NCBI GenBank assembly: GCA_965203855.1
Contig: CBDBDN010000004.1
Span: forward strand, 65,510-129,509
Length of the DNA: 64,000 nucleotides
Reading direction: 5' to 3'
From: Bin87 sp965203855
Lineage (GTDB): Bacteria > Chloroflexota > Dehalococcoidia > Lucifugimonadales > UBA3495
Part shown: one piece after another, positions 34,224-43,594 of the stretch
Layout of the letters: every line of letters begins with the position of its first letter
Numbering within the stretch: the stretch's first letter is position 1
The notes under the pieces: generated by a model
What the model saw: the letters and a program-made list of their open reading frames with translations, nothing else
The model's database searches: none
What the model was told of the DNA's origin: nothing
Translations under genes and position numbers: made by a program

Positions 34224-35732
34224 TTAAGCGGCGGGTTCATCGGCGGCGGAGAGGGCCTCCTGCACTAGGCGGAGAGCCAGTTCGGGCTGCGCCTGGCCTT
34301 TGGTGAGGCGCATCACCTGCCCCATCAGAAAACGGGCGGCGTTCTCCTTGCCGCTGCGATAATCGGCAACGGCTTTGGGGTTAGCGGCGATGGCTTCGGC
34401 GACGGCGGCGGCTACGGCATCGGTATCGCTAATCTGAGCCAGCCCGCGCGCGGCGACGATGGCGGCGGCGCTGCCGCCGGTGGCGTACATTTCCTCCAAA
34501 ACGGATTTGGCGAGGGATGTGGACAGCGTACCGCCTTGAATTAAGCCCAGCAGTTCGGCCAGGCTTTGCGGCGCAACCGGCGAATCCGCAATGTCGCAGC
34601 GGCTTTGGTTGAGCAGACGGGAAAGATCCCCCAGTATCCAGTTAGCGGCTGCTTTGGCGGCGGCAGCGCCGTCGGCAGCGGCGTCATCTTGCCCGGCCAG
34701 GACATCCTCAAAGTAGTCGGCCAGCGCGCGCGTCCCGGTGAGCAGTCCGGCGTCATATTCCGACAAGTCATAGTCGGCCTGGAACCGGGCTTTGCGCGGC
34801 GGGGCCAGTTCGGGCAGCGCCGCTTCCAGTTCGGACACCCATTGCGCGCCGATACGCAGCGGAGGCAGGTCCGGCTCCGGAAAATAGCGGTAGTCGTGGG
34901 CGTACTCTTTGCTGCGCTGGGACACGGTTACGCCGCGTTCCTCAACCCAGCCCCGCGTTTCCTGCTCTACCTGGCCGCCGTCCTCAATGACGCGCCGCTG
35001 CCGTTCCACTTCGTACTCCAACGCCTGATAGACGGAGCGGAAGCTGTTCATATTTTTCACTTCGGTGCGGGTTCCGAAAGCGTCGCTGCCACGGGGACGG
35101 ATGCTCACATTGGCGTCGCAGCGGAAGTTGCCGTCCTGCATATTGCCGGTAGAGACGCCCAGATACTGCACCAGAGAATGGAGTGCGGTCAGGTACTGCC
35201 GGGCCTGCTCCGGGGAACGCAGGTCGGGCTTGCTGACAATTTCCATCAGCGGCACGCCGGAACGGTTGACATCCACCAGAGAATAGCCGCCGTCCTCAAC
35301 GCCATCCCCGCCGCCGGGGAAGTGCTGCATCTTGGCTACATCCTCCTCAAGATGGACGCGTTCCACGCCGATGCGGACGGAGGCGTCATCCACTGCAATA
35401 TCCAGATACCCGTCCTGCGCCAACGGCAAGTCATACTGGGAAATCTGATAGCCCTTCATCAGGTCGGGATAAGGGTAGTTTTTGCGGTCAAACTTGGTGA
35501 AGCCCGGGATCCGGCAGCGCAGGGCCAGGCCGGTCATCACGGTGTATTCCACGGCGCGGCGGTTGATGACGGGCAGCGCGCCGGGCAAGCCAAGGCACAC
35601 CGGGCAGGCCCGGGTGTTGGGCGCGGCGGCCTGATAGTCGGCCGGGCATCCGCAGAACATCTTGCTGCGCGTGTCCAGCTGGACATGGACTTCCAGGCCG
35701 ATGACGGTTTCGTACTGCGTATCGTGTTGCAT
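34224..35732 (-). CDS. gatB: Asp-tRNA(Asn)/Glu-tRNA(Gln) amidotransferase subunit B
   Basis: A 502-residue protein, normal GatB length. It starts YETVIGLEVHVQLDTRSKMFCGC and has CPVCLGLPGALPVIN, giving the Cys residues that bind zinc, and KNYPYPDLMKGYQISQYD. The C-terminal YqeY-like helical domain ends with ARFLMGQVMRLTKGQAQPELA. With GatA and GatC it converts misacylated Glu-tRNA(Gln) or Asp-tRNA(Asn). gatA and gatC are not in the window. Its ATG lies five bases after the stop of a Uma2 gene, suggesting read-through transcription. Confidence 0.96.
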   Translation of the reverse strand: MQHDTQYETVIGLEVHVQLDTRSKMFCGCPADYQAAAPNTRACPVCLGLPGALPVINRRAVEYTVMTGLALRCRIPGFTKFDRKNYPYPDLMKGYQISQYDLPLAQDGYLDIAVDDASVRIGVERVHLEEDVAKMQHFPGGGDGVEDGGYSLVDVNRSGVPLMEIVSKPDLRSPEQARQYLTALHSLVQYLGVSTGNMQDGNFRCDANVSIRPRGSDAFGTRTEVKNMNSFRSVYQALEYEVERQRRVIEDGGQVEQETRGWVEERGVTVSQRSKEYAHDYRYFPEPDLPPLRIGAQWVSELEAALPELAPPRKARFQADYDLSEYDAGLLTGTRALADYFEDVLAGQDDAAADGAAAAKAAANWILGDLSRLLNQSRCDIADSPVAPQSLAELLGLIQGGTLSTSLAKSVLEEMYATGGSAAAIVAARGLAQISDTDAVAAAVAEAIAANPKAVADYRSGKENAARFLMGQVMRLTKGQAQPELALRLVQEALSAADEPAA

Positions 35733-35737
35733 TGCGG

Positions 35738-36565
35738 TTAATGCTCCGGGTTTTGCTGCGCCTGCAACTGCCGCAGCTGTTCGCGCAATGCGGAGGCTTC
35801 GGCCTCGGCGGCGCTGCGAGCAGTTTCCGATTCCTGTAAAGCGGTTTCGGCCTGCTGGCGAGCGGCATCGGCTTCGTCAATGGCGAAAAGGGATTCCTCG
35901 TAGTCCAGCAGGTAAGTTCCGGCCAGCGGGTCGTAGAAGCGGATTTTGCCCTCATCCCAAACGCTGTCGTACTCCCAGCGAATGTCCAGCCCCAGGGTCG
36001 GGCTGTAGCCGTTGAGATTGCCGATGCTGTTCTCAACTACCGCAAAGGGTTCGTAATTCCCGTTAACCAGGCGATAGCCGGCCAGCCGGAAGCCGTAGTA
36101 TTTCCCGTCCGGCATCTTGTCAAACAGCCAGTACTCGGCGACACCCATACCGGCGTAGATCCGCATTTTCTCGCCGGTGTCGTTGCCGGCCGTGGATTTT
36201 GAGGCGACTTCCATAATGAAGTCCGGCGGCTTGCCCATATCCCACACGCGGTAGCAGTCGCGGTAATGAATGATGGCGAAATCCACATCAAAAGCGACAT
36301 AGCAATCCGGGGATACGACACGGCGGGGGTTGCCCTGCTCGTAGTAGATGAGGGTATTGCCGCCAACGTAAGTATCGGGGCTGCGGCGGAAGTGATGGTC
36401 CAGCTGGAAGCGGGCGGAGCGGATGGTGTGGTCCTGGTAAGTGGCATCGGGCATCGGTTCACCGTCGGCTTCCGGGTAGAAAACGCCGTTTTCGTCGTAA
36501 AGGTAGGCCAGCTCCGGGTCAATGCCCGGGGGAGCCGGAGCCAGAGCAGCAGGGGGAGTAGCCAT
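35738..36565 (-). CDS. Uma2 family nuclease-like protein with coiled-coil tail (paralogue A)
   Basis: A 275-residue protein with ATG 36565 preceded by GAGG. The Uma2 core contains GVFYPEADGEPMPD, VSPDCYVAFDVD, PDFIMEVASKST and MRIYAGMGVAEYWLFD, supplying Asp, Glu and Lys of a PD-(D/E)xK site. The last 45 residues form an Ala/Glu/Gln-rich coiled coil (AARQQAETALQESETARSAAEAEASALREQLRQLQ, read in parts). It is a tandem duplicate of the next upstream gene and is followed closely by gatB. The role of Uma2 proteins is not established. Confidence 0.85.
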   Translation of the reverse strand: MATPPAALAPAPPGIDPELAYLYDENGVFYPEADGEPMPDATYQDHTIRSARFQLDHHFRRSPDTYVGGNTLIYYEQGNPRRVVSPDCYVAFDVDFAIIHYRDCYRVWDMGKPPDFIMEVASKSTAGNDTGEKMRIYAGMGVAEYWLFDKMPDGKYYGFRLAGYRLVNGNYEPFAVVENSIGNLNGYSPTLGLDIRWEYDSVWDEGKIRFYDPLAGTYLLDYEESLFAIDEADAARQQAETALQESETARSAAEAEASALREQLRQLQAQQNPEH

Positions 36566-36669
36566 AACGAACCTCGTAGGGAAATGGGTGGCGGATTGAA
36601 CGGCATTATAGCAAAACGCTGCGTTCATAAATCAGCCCTTTGCTATCCACAAAGACGCCGGCACTGCGG

Positions 36670-37488
36670 TCAGGACGCCTGGTTTTGCTGCGCCTGCAAC
36701 TGCCGCAGCCGTTCACGCAAGGCGGCAGCTTCGGCTTCGGCGGCAACGCGGGCCGCTTCGGATTCTTGCAACGCCGCTTCGGATTCTTGCAGTGCCAATT
36801 CGGATTCTTGCAGCGCCGCTTCCGATTCTTGGAACGCGTCCCGGTATTCCTCGTAATCCATCAGGAACTCGCCCGTTTCGGGATTGCGGTAGCGGAGCCG
36901 GCCATCGTCCCAGCACAGATCCAGTCCCAATGCCGGGCTGTGTCCCCAGATAAGGCCGTCCGGTTCGGTTGCGATCGGGAAGGGTTCGTAGCGGCCATCG
37001 GCCAGGTAACCACCCCGCAGCGGCGCGCCGTAATGAGCGCTGTCCGCAGTGGCGTCATAAAGCCAGTATTCGCCGAACCCGATGCTGGCGTACAGCGCCG
37101 GCTTGTCGCGCACATCCCGGCGCGCCGTGCTTTCGGACGCGATTTCCAAGACAAAATCAGGCGCCTTGCCCATCTCCCAAACCCGATAAGTGTTGCGGTA
37201 GATGATGTGGTCAACATCAACATTGAAAGCAACATAGCAGTCCGGGGACACAAAACGCTGCGGCGCGCCCGGTTCGTAATAGACGAATGTATTGCCGCTG
37301 ACCGCTACATCGGGGCGGTCGCTGAAATGCATCTCCAGAGTGGAGACGGCGCGGACAAACAAAGGCTCCTGATAAAATCCGTCAGCCAAAGGTACACCGT
37401 CCTCCTCAGGGTAGAAAACGCCGTTTTCGTCGTAAAGGTTTTGGAATGGTCGGGGCCGGTCTAGGGCCGGCAGGGGTTGGGCAATCAT
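36670..37488 (-). CDS. Uma2 family nuclease-like protein with heptad-repeat tail (paralogue B)
   Basis: A 272-residue paralogue of the neighbouring gene, with ATG 37488 behind GGAGG. It shares YDENGVFYPE-DG-P, VSPDCYVAF, PDFVLEIASEST and YWLYD. Its coiled coil contains four near-exact ALQESE heptads, encoded by 21-base tandem repeats at about 36765-36835. The DNA repeat suggests slippage-driven length change. It starts 19 bases after the stop of the DUF262 gene, so the two are probably expressed together. Confidence 0.85.
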   Translation of the reverse strand: MIAQPLPALDRPRPFQNLYDENGVFYPEEDGVPLADGFYQEPLFVRAVSTLEMHFSDRPDVAVSGNTFVYYEPGAPQRFVSPDCYVAFNVDVDHIIYRNTYRVWEMGKAPDFVLEIASESTARRDVRDKPALYASIGFGEYWLYDATADSAHYGAPLRGGYLADGRYEPFPIATEPDGLIWGHSPALGLDLCWDDGRLRYRNPETGEFLMDYEEYRDAFQESEAALQESELALQESEAALQESEAARVAAEAEAAALRERLRQLQAQQNQAS

Positions 37489-37507
37489 GATGAACCTCCG
37501 CAAATGG

Positions 37508-39232
37508 TTAAGCGGGCGGCGGATACGGCCAGATTGTCAGAGCATCCTCAGCGAGTCGTTTGCCCCGTTCCTGCATCTGAACAGCCGTCCATTCCGACTG
37601 CTCCCGCACAAATTGATTCAGGCGCACCGCGCTTTCGTTGAAACCGCCGCAGGTAGTTTTCTTTTCCATAAACGGCTTATTAGACATGGGCTTGTTGTAA
37701 GCCGTAAGCGTCAAATTGCCCAAACGGTGCAGCCACTCCAGGTGCACTTGCTCGGCATCGTCGCCGAGCATTTCACGCCACTCCTGTGTCAGCGACTGCG
37801 GCATAATATGCTCGATGGAGTAGTTGGCGACCGGGCTGGGTTCCTTTTGATTGGCGTTTTCCAGCCAATCCAGTACGTACTTGCAAATCCGGGGAGAATG
37901 GTACAGCTCGCCGTTCCGCAAAGCCGCGCCGAACCTTTCGTCTTTGGGGAATGTCCAAAATCCATAATAGCCCCGTTCCTGGACCAGGGTATTACGCAAC
38001 GATTCCGCCGGCGTATCGCTGGCGATGTCCCGCGCCATGTCTGCAAAGATGCGCCAGTAGCTGCGGATCTGATGCCCGAGCACGGCGTGCCTGACCAGGT
38101 AGCTCGCAAGCAGATTCAAACTCTGTATGAATTCCTGATTGGACAAGCTTTTGCCGCGATCGTAGCAGTCATAAAGCAGCATCGTGAGCATACCCGACTG
38201 AGTTCCATGCCAGCGGAGCCGGCGCAACGCATCCGCCAGCTCCGGCTCCGACTGTGCTACGCCCGTGCGCCGATTCCAAGCGGCATAGTACCTCGCGAAC
38301 CGGCGAATGTCGTCAAGCAGCGATTCTATCGACGCCCCTTCGTTGCGCTGGCCGTCAATGTACGCTTTGATGCGCCGGTAAATTTCGTTGGTCCGCGGTT
38401 CCTGGTTCGTGCCGTGTTTCAAAGCGACATAATCGCGCAGGAACAGATTGAGTGCGTTGTCGTTCATAGTGCCGTCGTTCTGGCGAAACAGGGTTTCAAC
38501 CGCACTCCAGTATTCGTTGTAAAGCCTGGTTTGCTCCGGTTCCGGCAGTCCGATCAGCAAGTAGTTTCGCACCAGGTCGCCCGGTGTAAGTTCGACGCCC
38601 GTGGCATTCATACTCTCAAAGACCGCCTGCGGGTTGTCAATGGCACGGTCCAGGGAAATTTCAACAACACGCAGTTGCGTTATACCACGATAAATTTCCC
38701 CAAGGCTGGTATTTGCTTCGCTCAATCGACGGCGGAAATACTGGTATGCATCGGCAACGCGGGATGACTTTGGCCCGGCCAAGTCGTCCAGAGATTTGCC
38801 ATCTACAACTGCCCTTAAAGTTTCGTCATCAGCGCGACGTAGCGCTAGTTTGTATCGATCGCTGCCGTCGCGGTATTGGTTCAAGAGAAATTTATTCTCC
38901 ATTTCCGCCACCAACGGAAGTTCGGCGCTATCCTGTGCCGGATTCTCCTTTATATGGTGGCACAGCGCGGCGCCCAGAATCGTTAGGGTCGTAAGCCGCT
39001 GTTGCCCGTCAATGACCAAGTACGTCGGACGCGCCGCGACGGTCGTATCCGGCACTTGAACTATGGAGCCGACGAAATGCCCACCGCTACCAATGCTGCC
39101 GGCGCGCGCGATGTCATCCCAAAGCTGTTGCCAGTTATCCGCCGTCCAGGCATAATCACGCTGGAACACGGGGATAATGAACTGCTTCGTTCCGTCAACC
39201 AGCTCTCCAAAAGTGGTATTAGCGGCTTGCAC
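37508..39232 (-). CDS. GmrSD-like DUF262/DUF1524 nuclease
   Basis: A 574-residue protein. GTG 39232 is the start because AAGGAGG lies seven bases upstream. The N-terminal DUF262 domain has FQRDYAW and the nucleotide-sensing motif IDGQQRLTTL (about 74-83). The C-terminal DUF1524 domain has an HNH-type SIEHIMPQSL followed by LHRLGNLTLTAYN. Relatives include GmrSD, which cuts glucosylated phage DNA, and SspE/BrxU. It is therefore a candidate type IV restriction enzyme. The two Uma2 genes follow directly. An extended -10 motif lies about 80 bases upstream. Confidence 0.88.
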   Translation of the reverse strand: MQAANTTFGELVDGTKQFIIPVFQRDYAWTADNWQQLWDDIARAGSIGSGGHFVGSIVQVPDTTVAARPTYLVIDGQQRLTTLTILGAALCHHIKENPAQDSAELPLVAEMENKFLLNQYRDGSDRYKLALRRADDETLRAVVDGKSLDDLAGPKSSRVADAYQYFRRRLSEANTSLGEIYRGITQLRVVEISLDRAIDNPQAVFESMNATGVELTPGDLVRNYLLIGLPEPEQTRLYNEYWSAVETLFRQNDGTMNDNALNLFLRDYVALKHGTNQEPRTNEIYRRIKAYIDGQRNEGASIESLLDDIRRFARYYAAWNRRTGVAQSEPELADALRRLRWHGTQSGMLTMLLYDCYDRGKSLSNQEFIQSLNLLASYLVRHAVLGHQIRSYWRIFADMARDIASDTPAESLRNTLVQERGYYGFWTFPKDERFGAALRNGELYHSPRICKYVLDWLENANQKEPSPVANYSIEHIMPQSLTQEWREMLGDDAEQVHLEWLHRLGNLTLTAYNKPMSNKPFMEKKTTCGGFNESAVRLNQFVREQSEWTAVQMQERGKRLAEDALTIWPYPPPA

Positions 39233-39311
39233 GATATACCTCCTTGCTGACCAGAGGCTGAGTTGCAACCGCCGTGACGATGCTCTACGGCACGGCGATT
39301 GTAACGCAGCT

Positions 39312-39320
39312 ATGGTAGCA
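39312..39320 (-). promoter_or_regulatory. Extended -10 promoter of the DUF262 gene
   Basis: On the minus strand TG-C-TACCAT in GATGCTACCATAGC gives a leader of about 75 bases. It matches the recurring TATGCTAnnAT motif of the window. Confidence 0.45.
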
Positions 39321-39337
39321 TCTTGCCGACAGGCCGG

Positions 39338-41293
39338 CTAATCCTCGTCCCCGTACTGCTCTTTCAGCATCTCCACTACTGCCGGGTCGGCCAGCGTAGT
39401 GGTGTCGCCCAGGGCGCGGCCTTCGGCTACATCCCGGAGCAGGCGGCGCATTATCTTTCCGCTGCGCGTCTTGGGCAGCTCCGCGGCGAAATAAATGTCG
39501 TCCGGGCGGGCCATCGGGCCGATTTTGCCGGCTACGTGCTGCTTCAGCTCGCCCACGATGGCATCTGAACCGGGCACCCGGTCTTTGAGCGTTACGAAAG
39601 CGACGATGGCCTGTCCTTTCACATCATGGCTGCGCCCGATGCAGGCGGCCTCCGCTACCTTGCTGTTGTCCACCAGCGCCGACTCCACTTCCATCGTGCT
39701 GATGCGGTGCGCCGATACATTGATGACATCATCCACCCGGCCCAGCAGCCAGTAGTAGGATTCCTCGTCCAGCTTGGCGCCGTCGCCCGTAAAGTAGATG
39801 CCCTCGTAGTTGCTCCAGTACTGCTGCTTGAACCGTTCCGGGTCGCCGTAAATGCCGCGCAGCATACTCGGCCAGGGCTGCCGGATGACCAGATACCCCC
39901 CGCCGCCGGGGCCGACTGCGTTGCCCTGCTCGTCCAGGATGGCGGCGTCAATGCCGGGGAACGGCTGCGTCGCGCTGCCCGGCTTCAGCGTAGTGATGCC
40001 CGGCAAGGGCGTAATCAGCACGGAGCCGGTTTCCGTCTGCCACCAGGTATCCACAACCGGGCAGCGTCCGCCGCCGATATGCTGCCAGTACCAGACCCAC
40101 GCCTCCGGGTTGATGGGTTCGCCCACGGTGCCCAGCAGCCGCAGCGATGACAAATCGCGCCGTGCCGGGTATTCCTCGCCCCAGCGCATAAAAGTGCGGA
40201 TGGCCGTGGGCGCCGTGTAGCAGATGGTGCAGCCATACTTCTCCACGATGGCCCAGAACCGATCCCGGTCGGGCCAGTCCGGCGAACCTTCGTACATTAC
40301 CGAAGTGGCCCCGTTGGCCAGCGGGCCATAGACGATGTAACTGTGGCCGGTAACCCAGCCGATGTCGGCAGTGCACCAATAGACATCATCCTCTTTGAGG
40401 TCAAAAATCCATTTGCTGGTGGCATAAGTGCCGGTAAGGTAGCCGCCGGTAGTGTGAACGATGCCCTTGGGCTTGCCGGTAGTGCCGCTGGTGTACAGCA
40501 TAAAGAGCAGATCCTCGCTGTCCATCGGCTCCGGCGCGCAGTTCAGCGGCTGGCCGGCAACCAGGTCGTGCCACCAAACATCGCGGCCGTCCTGCATCTG
40601 GTCGTCGGCGTGTTGGGTGCGGCGGACGACGACCACGCTTTCCACCGGGGTATCGCCGGCGATGGACGCGTCGGCGTTCTGCTTGAGGGGAATGATGTTG
40701 CCGCGCCGCCAGCCGCCGTCGGCGGTTATCATCACTTTAGACTGCGAATCCTCAATGCGGTCGCGCAGCGATTCGGCGCTGAACCCGCCGAAAACGATGC
40801 TGTGCGGCGCGCCGATGCGGGCGCAGGCCAGCATCGCAATGGGCAGCTCCGGCACCATCGGCAGGTAGATGGTAACCCGGTCGCCCTTTGACACCCCCAG
40901 ACTTTTGAGGCCGTTGGCGAACTTGCAGACCTCCCGGTACAAATCCCGATAGGTATAGACCTGCCAGTCGCCGGGCTCCCCCTCCCAAATGATGGCGGCC
41001 TTATTCTTGCGCGGCCCGTTCAGATGGCGGTCAATGCAGTTGTAGGACACATTCAGCTGTCCGCCGACGAACCACTTGGCAAAGGGGGCGTCCGACCAGT
41101 CCAGCACGGTATCCCAAGGCTTGAACCAGTCCAGCTCGCCGGCGAACCGCGCCCAGAATGCTTGCGGATCCTGGCGGGCCTCGTCATAAACGGCGGGGTC
41201 GGCAATGTTGGCCTGGGCAACGAAATCGGACGGCGGCGGATAAGTACGATCTTCCTGGAGCAGGGCCTCAAAAGCGCCGGTGTTTTGCGTCAT
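39338..41293 (-). CDS. acs: Acetyl-CoA synthetase
   Basis: A 651-residue AMP-forming enzyme that activates acetate. ATG 41293 is behind GGAGG. Family signatures are YTSGTTGKPKGIVHTTGGYL (P-loop), DIGWVTGHSYIVYGPL, VDTWWQTETGS and YWLLGRVDDVINVSAHR. The C-terminal PKTRSGKIMRRLLRD holds the catalytic Lys that is acetylated by Pat-type enzymes in many bacteria. It stands alone between the DUF262 gene and a lipoprotein gene, with its own extended -10 promoter. Confidence 0.97.
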   Translation of the reverse strand: MTQNTGAFEALLQEDRTYPPPSDFVAQANIADPAVYDEARQDPQAFWARFAGELDWFKPWDTVLDWSDAPFAKWFVGGQLNVSYNCIDRHLNGPRKNKAAIIWEGEPGDWQVYTYRDLYREVCKFANGLKSLGVSKGDRVTIYLPMVPELPIAMLACARIGAPHSIVFGGFSAESLRDRIEDSQSKVMITADGGWRRGNIIPLKQNADASIAGDTPVESVVVVRRTQHADDQMQDGRDVWWHDLVAGQPLNCAPEPMDSEDLLFMLYTSGTTGKPKGIVHTTGGYLTGTYATSKWIFDLKEDDVYWCTADIGWVTGHSYIVYGPLANGATSVMYEGSPDWPDRDRFWAIVEKYGCTICYTAPTAIRTFMRWGEEYPARRDLSSLRLLGTVGEPINPEAWVWYWQHIGGGRCPVVDTWWQTETGSVLITPLPGITTLKPGSATQPFPGIDAAILDEQGNAVGPGGGGYLVIRQPWPSMLRGIYGDPERFKQQYWSNYEGIYFTGDGAKLDEESYYWLLGRVDDVINVSAHRISTMEVESALVDNSKVAEAACIGRSHDVKGQAIVAFVTLKDRVPGSDAIVGELKQHVAGKIGPMARPDDIYFAAELPKTRSGKIMRRLLRDVAEGRALGDTTTLADPAVVEMLKEQYGDED

Positions 41294-41354
41294 AATAGAA
41301 ACCTCCGGGGCGATAGGTTCGCCGGGCGGCAAAGGGATGCGAGTGTTGGGGATG

Positions 41355-41363
41355 ATATTAGCA
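41355..41363 (-). promoter_or_regulatory. Extended -10 promoter of acs
   Basis: On the minus strand TG-C-TAATAT in TGTGCTAATATCATCC lies about 60 bases upstream of the acs ATG. Confidence 0.45.
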
Positions 41364-41445
41364 CATTCCGACGGTTACGCCGCTGCCGCCGGGCAGTCTT
41401 GCTGTCCCGACCACAGCGGCGCAGACTTGGCGCGCCCCTCCCGCG

Positions 41446-42267
41446 TCAGTAGGGCGCAATCAAGCGGAACGAGTACAAAAGGCGCATCAAATCGGTCTCG
41501 TTCACTTGCTCCGATTCGCACCGCAGCAATTTCACCGTGATGGCTTTTTGCGAATGGCTGCGCCAAGATCGCGACAGAATGAAGAGACGATAGCCCGTTT
41601 CATCGCAGTACTGTGATGAGGCGGGTAACCTCTCGGTTAATGTTTGATAAATCACCGGTTCTCCTCGATGCACAATTGTCGCGGCATTGTGAATCGTAAC
41701 GTACACAGTCTGGCCAGACTGTGTATGCTGATAGGAATACTCGCGGTGCAAGTCATCGAACAGTTCGTCCATAGCGACCAACTGGGATGCGCTGTAACCC
41801 TGCCCGTCCAGAATTGAGATTGACATTGTGGCGTCTGGTGAAGAGAACCAGGCAAAATCGCAAGATGTGCTTTCGGTAGTCCATTCCGGCAGCAGTTCAA
41901 CCTCAAAGTTGGGGCGGTCATCGCATTCGCCGCCGTCGTCCCGCTCGTCGTTGTGCCGATAGGTTTGCCAATCCGGCCATGCGCTGGTCGGCTCCGGCGT
42001 ATAGGTCGGGTATGGTGTGTGCGTCGGCGCCGGCGTATAGGTTGGCAAAGCCGTTGGCGTGGGGTAGGGCGTTGCCGTAGGGTAAGGCGTCGCCGTGGGC
42101 GCCGGCGTCCAGGTCGGGAACGGCGTCAGCGTAGGCAGCGGCGACTGCGTTGGGTAGGGGGTATGGGTGGGCAGCGGTTCCGGCGGCGCAACGCAGGACA
42201 GCGCGGCCAGGCCGGCAATCAGCAGAGCCGCCGTCAGCAGGGCGGCAAAAATCCTTCGGGTAGTCAT
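41446..42267 (-). CDS. Lipoprotein with Pro/Thr heptad stalk
   Basis: A 273-residue protein with ATG 42267 behind AAGGAG. The signal peptide ends with the lipobox LAALSC, so Cys25 should be lipidated. Residues 28-95 are a repeating PTxTPxP pattern (YPTATPYPTPTALPTYTPAP), a rigid extended stalk. The C-terminal domain (about 100-273) has four Cys residues and mixed secondary structure and is not recognised. The stalk suggests display away from the membrane. PT-rich stalks of this type are typical of Chloroflexota. Confidence 0.7.
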   Translation of the reverse strand: MTTRRIFAALLTAALLIAGLAALSCVAPPEPLPTHTPYPTQSPLPTLTPFPTWTPAPTATPYPTATPYPTPTALPTYTPAPTHTPYPTYTPEPTSAWPDWQTYRHNDERDDGGECDDRPNFEVELLPEWTTESTSCDFAWFSSPDATMSISILDGQGYSASQLVAMDELFDDLHREYSYQHTQSGQTVYVTIHNAATIVHRGEPVIYQTLTERLPASSQYCDETGYRLFILSRSWRSHSQKAITVKLLRCESEQVNETDLMRLLYSFRLIAPY

Positions 42268-42380
42268 AGCGACTCCTTTCTTTCCGGGTCATTGGGCTGG
42301 CGCGGCGGCAAGCCGGCCGTAGCCCTAGACCCCAACGCGTCGGACGCGCCGGGGCCGATGAAAGAGAAAGCAGTCGCCGG

Positions 42381-42926
42381 CTATTCCAGCCGGGGGGAGG
42401 GACCCGCCAGATCTGCCGCTGTGCATAGAGCGACGCGGCTAGGGCGGGTCAGTGCAGCCAACACGCTATGCCGGTTGGCCGAAAGGGCAACGCTGCCGAC
42501 TTGATCCGGCGTCCACAGGGAGCAAAGCAGCGTAAAACGCGCCGCAACTCTAGCCGTCAGGGAGCGGTGCAATAGCTGGCCCGGCAGCGCCGGGCTGACG
42601 CCATAGTACAGGGCGGATATGAAAAATATGATCAACCCCAGGTTGGCAATCAGGCCGGACAGATCAATGAAAGCCCGGCCCAGGAAATTCAGGGCGAAAT
42701 CCAGAGGCGGCAGGCCAACCAGCGCGGTCAGACCACCCAGCAGAGCAGCAGACGCCAGCGGCGTCATCACCGCCCAGAACGCCGTGATGACCGCCAGTTG
42801 CAACGGTGGGGACGCCAAAGGGCGACGCCCCAGCGCCACTGACACCCAGAACATCGTATGAGATGCCAAGGCGGCAAGCGTTTTGCGGGCTCCGGCCGGC
42901 TTTTTCGGATTAGCGTGTGTGTACAT
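42381..42926 (-). CDS. Hypothetical integral membrane protein
   Basis: A 181-residue frame with about three hydrophobic helices (LQLAVITAFWAVMTPLASAALLGG; AFIDLSGLIANLGLIIFFISALYY). The start at 42926 lies only 21 bases after tRNA-Leu and lacks a good ribosome site; Met24 is an alternative. The C-terminal 60 residues look less protein-like. I do not recognise the family, and it could be partly spurious. Confidence 0.4.
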   Translation of the reverse strand: MYTHANPKKPAGARKTLAALASHTMFWVSVALGRRPLASPPLQLAVITAFWAVMTPLASAALLGGLTALVGLPPLDFALNFLGRAFIDLSGLIANLGLIIFFISALYYGVSPALPGQLLHRSLTARVAARFTLLCSLWTPDQVGSVALSANRHSVLAALTRPSRVALCTAADLAGPSPRLE

Positions 42927-42946
42927 AGCCGGCTATCTGCTGTTAG

Positions 42947-43031
42947 TGCCGAGAGAGGGACTCGAACCCCCACACCCCATCAGGGGTAGCGGATTTTAAG
43001 TCCGCCGCGTCTACCATTTCGCCATCCCGGC
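42947..43031 (-). tRNA. tRNA-Leu (anticodon TAA)
   Basis: An 85-nt tRNA with a long variable arm. The acceptor GCCGGGA pairs with TCTCGGC, the anticodon loop is CTTAAAA, and the T arm contains GTTCGAGTC. The CCA end is not encoded. Confidence 0.95.
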
Positions 43032-43182
43032 AAAGGGACGGATTATCCGATTAGATTAAAGATAAACGCGCAACGCGTGGCCATTCAGTGCGTTGCGCGG
43101 GTCTGCTGTGCTGATAGGCAAATTATGCAGTGCATTGTCGGCCGGGCGCAGCCGCCGGCGCGTGAAATGAATAAATTGGAAT

Positions 43183-43259
43183 TGGAGGCGACGGGCGGAT
43201 TCGAACCGCCGAATAGAGGTTTTGCAGACCTCCGCCTTAGTCCACTTGGCTACGTCGCC
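43183..43259 (-). tRNA. tRNA-Cys (anticodon GCA)
   Basis: A 77-nt tRNA. The acceptor GGCGACG pairs with CGTCGCC, the anticodon loop is CTGCAAA, the discriminator is T and CCA is encoded. Confidence 0.95.
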
Positions 43260-43353
43260 TCGTAAATGCCTATAACTGACGCGCCTTTTCGTATGGCCCG
43301 TATTCCAACTGCCCACCGCAATTGCGGCCATAATCGCCGGCAACTGCATCGGA

Positions 43354-43440
43354 TGGTGCCGAGGGCGGGACTTGAACCCACACGAGCGAAAGCCCACGGC
43401 CCCCTCAAGACCGCGTGTCTACCATTTCCACCACCTCGGC
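43354..43440 (-). tRNA. tRNA-Leu (anticodon GAG)
   Basis: An 87-nt tRNA with a long variable arm. The acceptor GCCGAGG pairs with CCTCGGC. The stem CGGTC/GGCCG sets the loop as TTGAGGG, so the anticodon is GAG. CCA is encoded. Confidence 0.92.
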
Positions 43441-43454
43441 GCAAGGACGAATGC

Positions 43455-43485
43455 AGTATAACACAGCGCAAAACCCGACTGTCAA
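43455..43485 (-). promoter_or_regulatory. Promoter of the tRNA-Leu/Cys/Leu group
   Basis: On the minus strand TTGACA (43485-43480) and TATACT (43460-43455) are 19 bases apart, immediately upstream of tRNA-Leu(GAG). Confidence 0.6.
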
Positions 43486-43594
43486 ACCTCGCCGCCCGCC
43501 GTTTCCGACCCCGGCGGCTCGGTTCCTCGCTATTTCGCCCGGCGCCAGCCGGCCCCGGCGTATCAGGCAGTCGGCCGGCCAGATGCCGGCGCCG

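Noticed and set aside
34566..35741. A 391-codon plus-strand frame
   Set aside because: Exactly antisense to gatB; a shadow frame.
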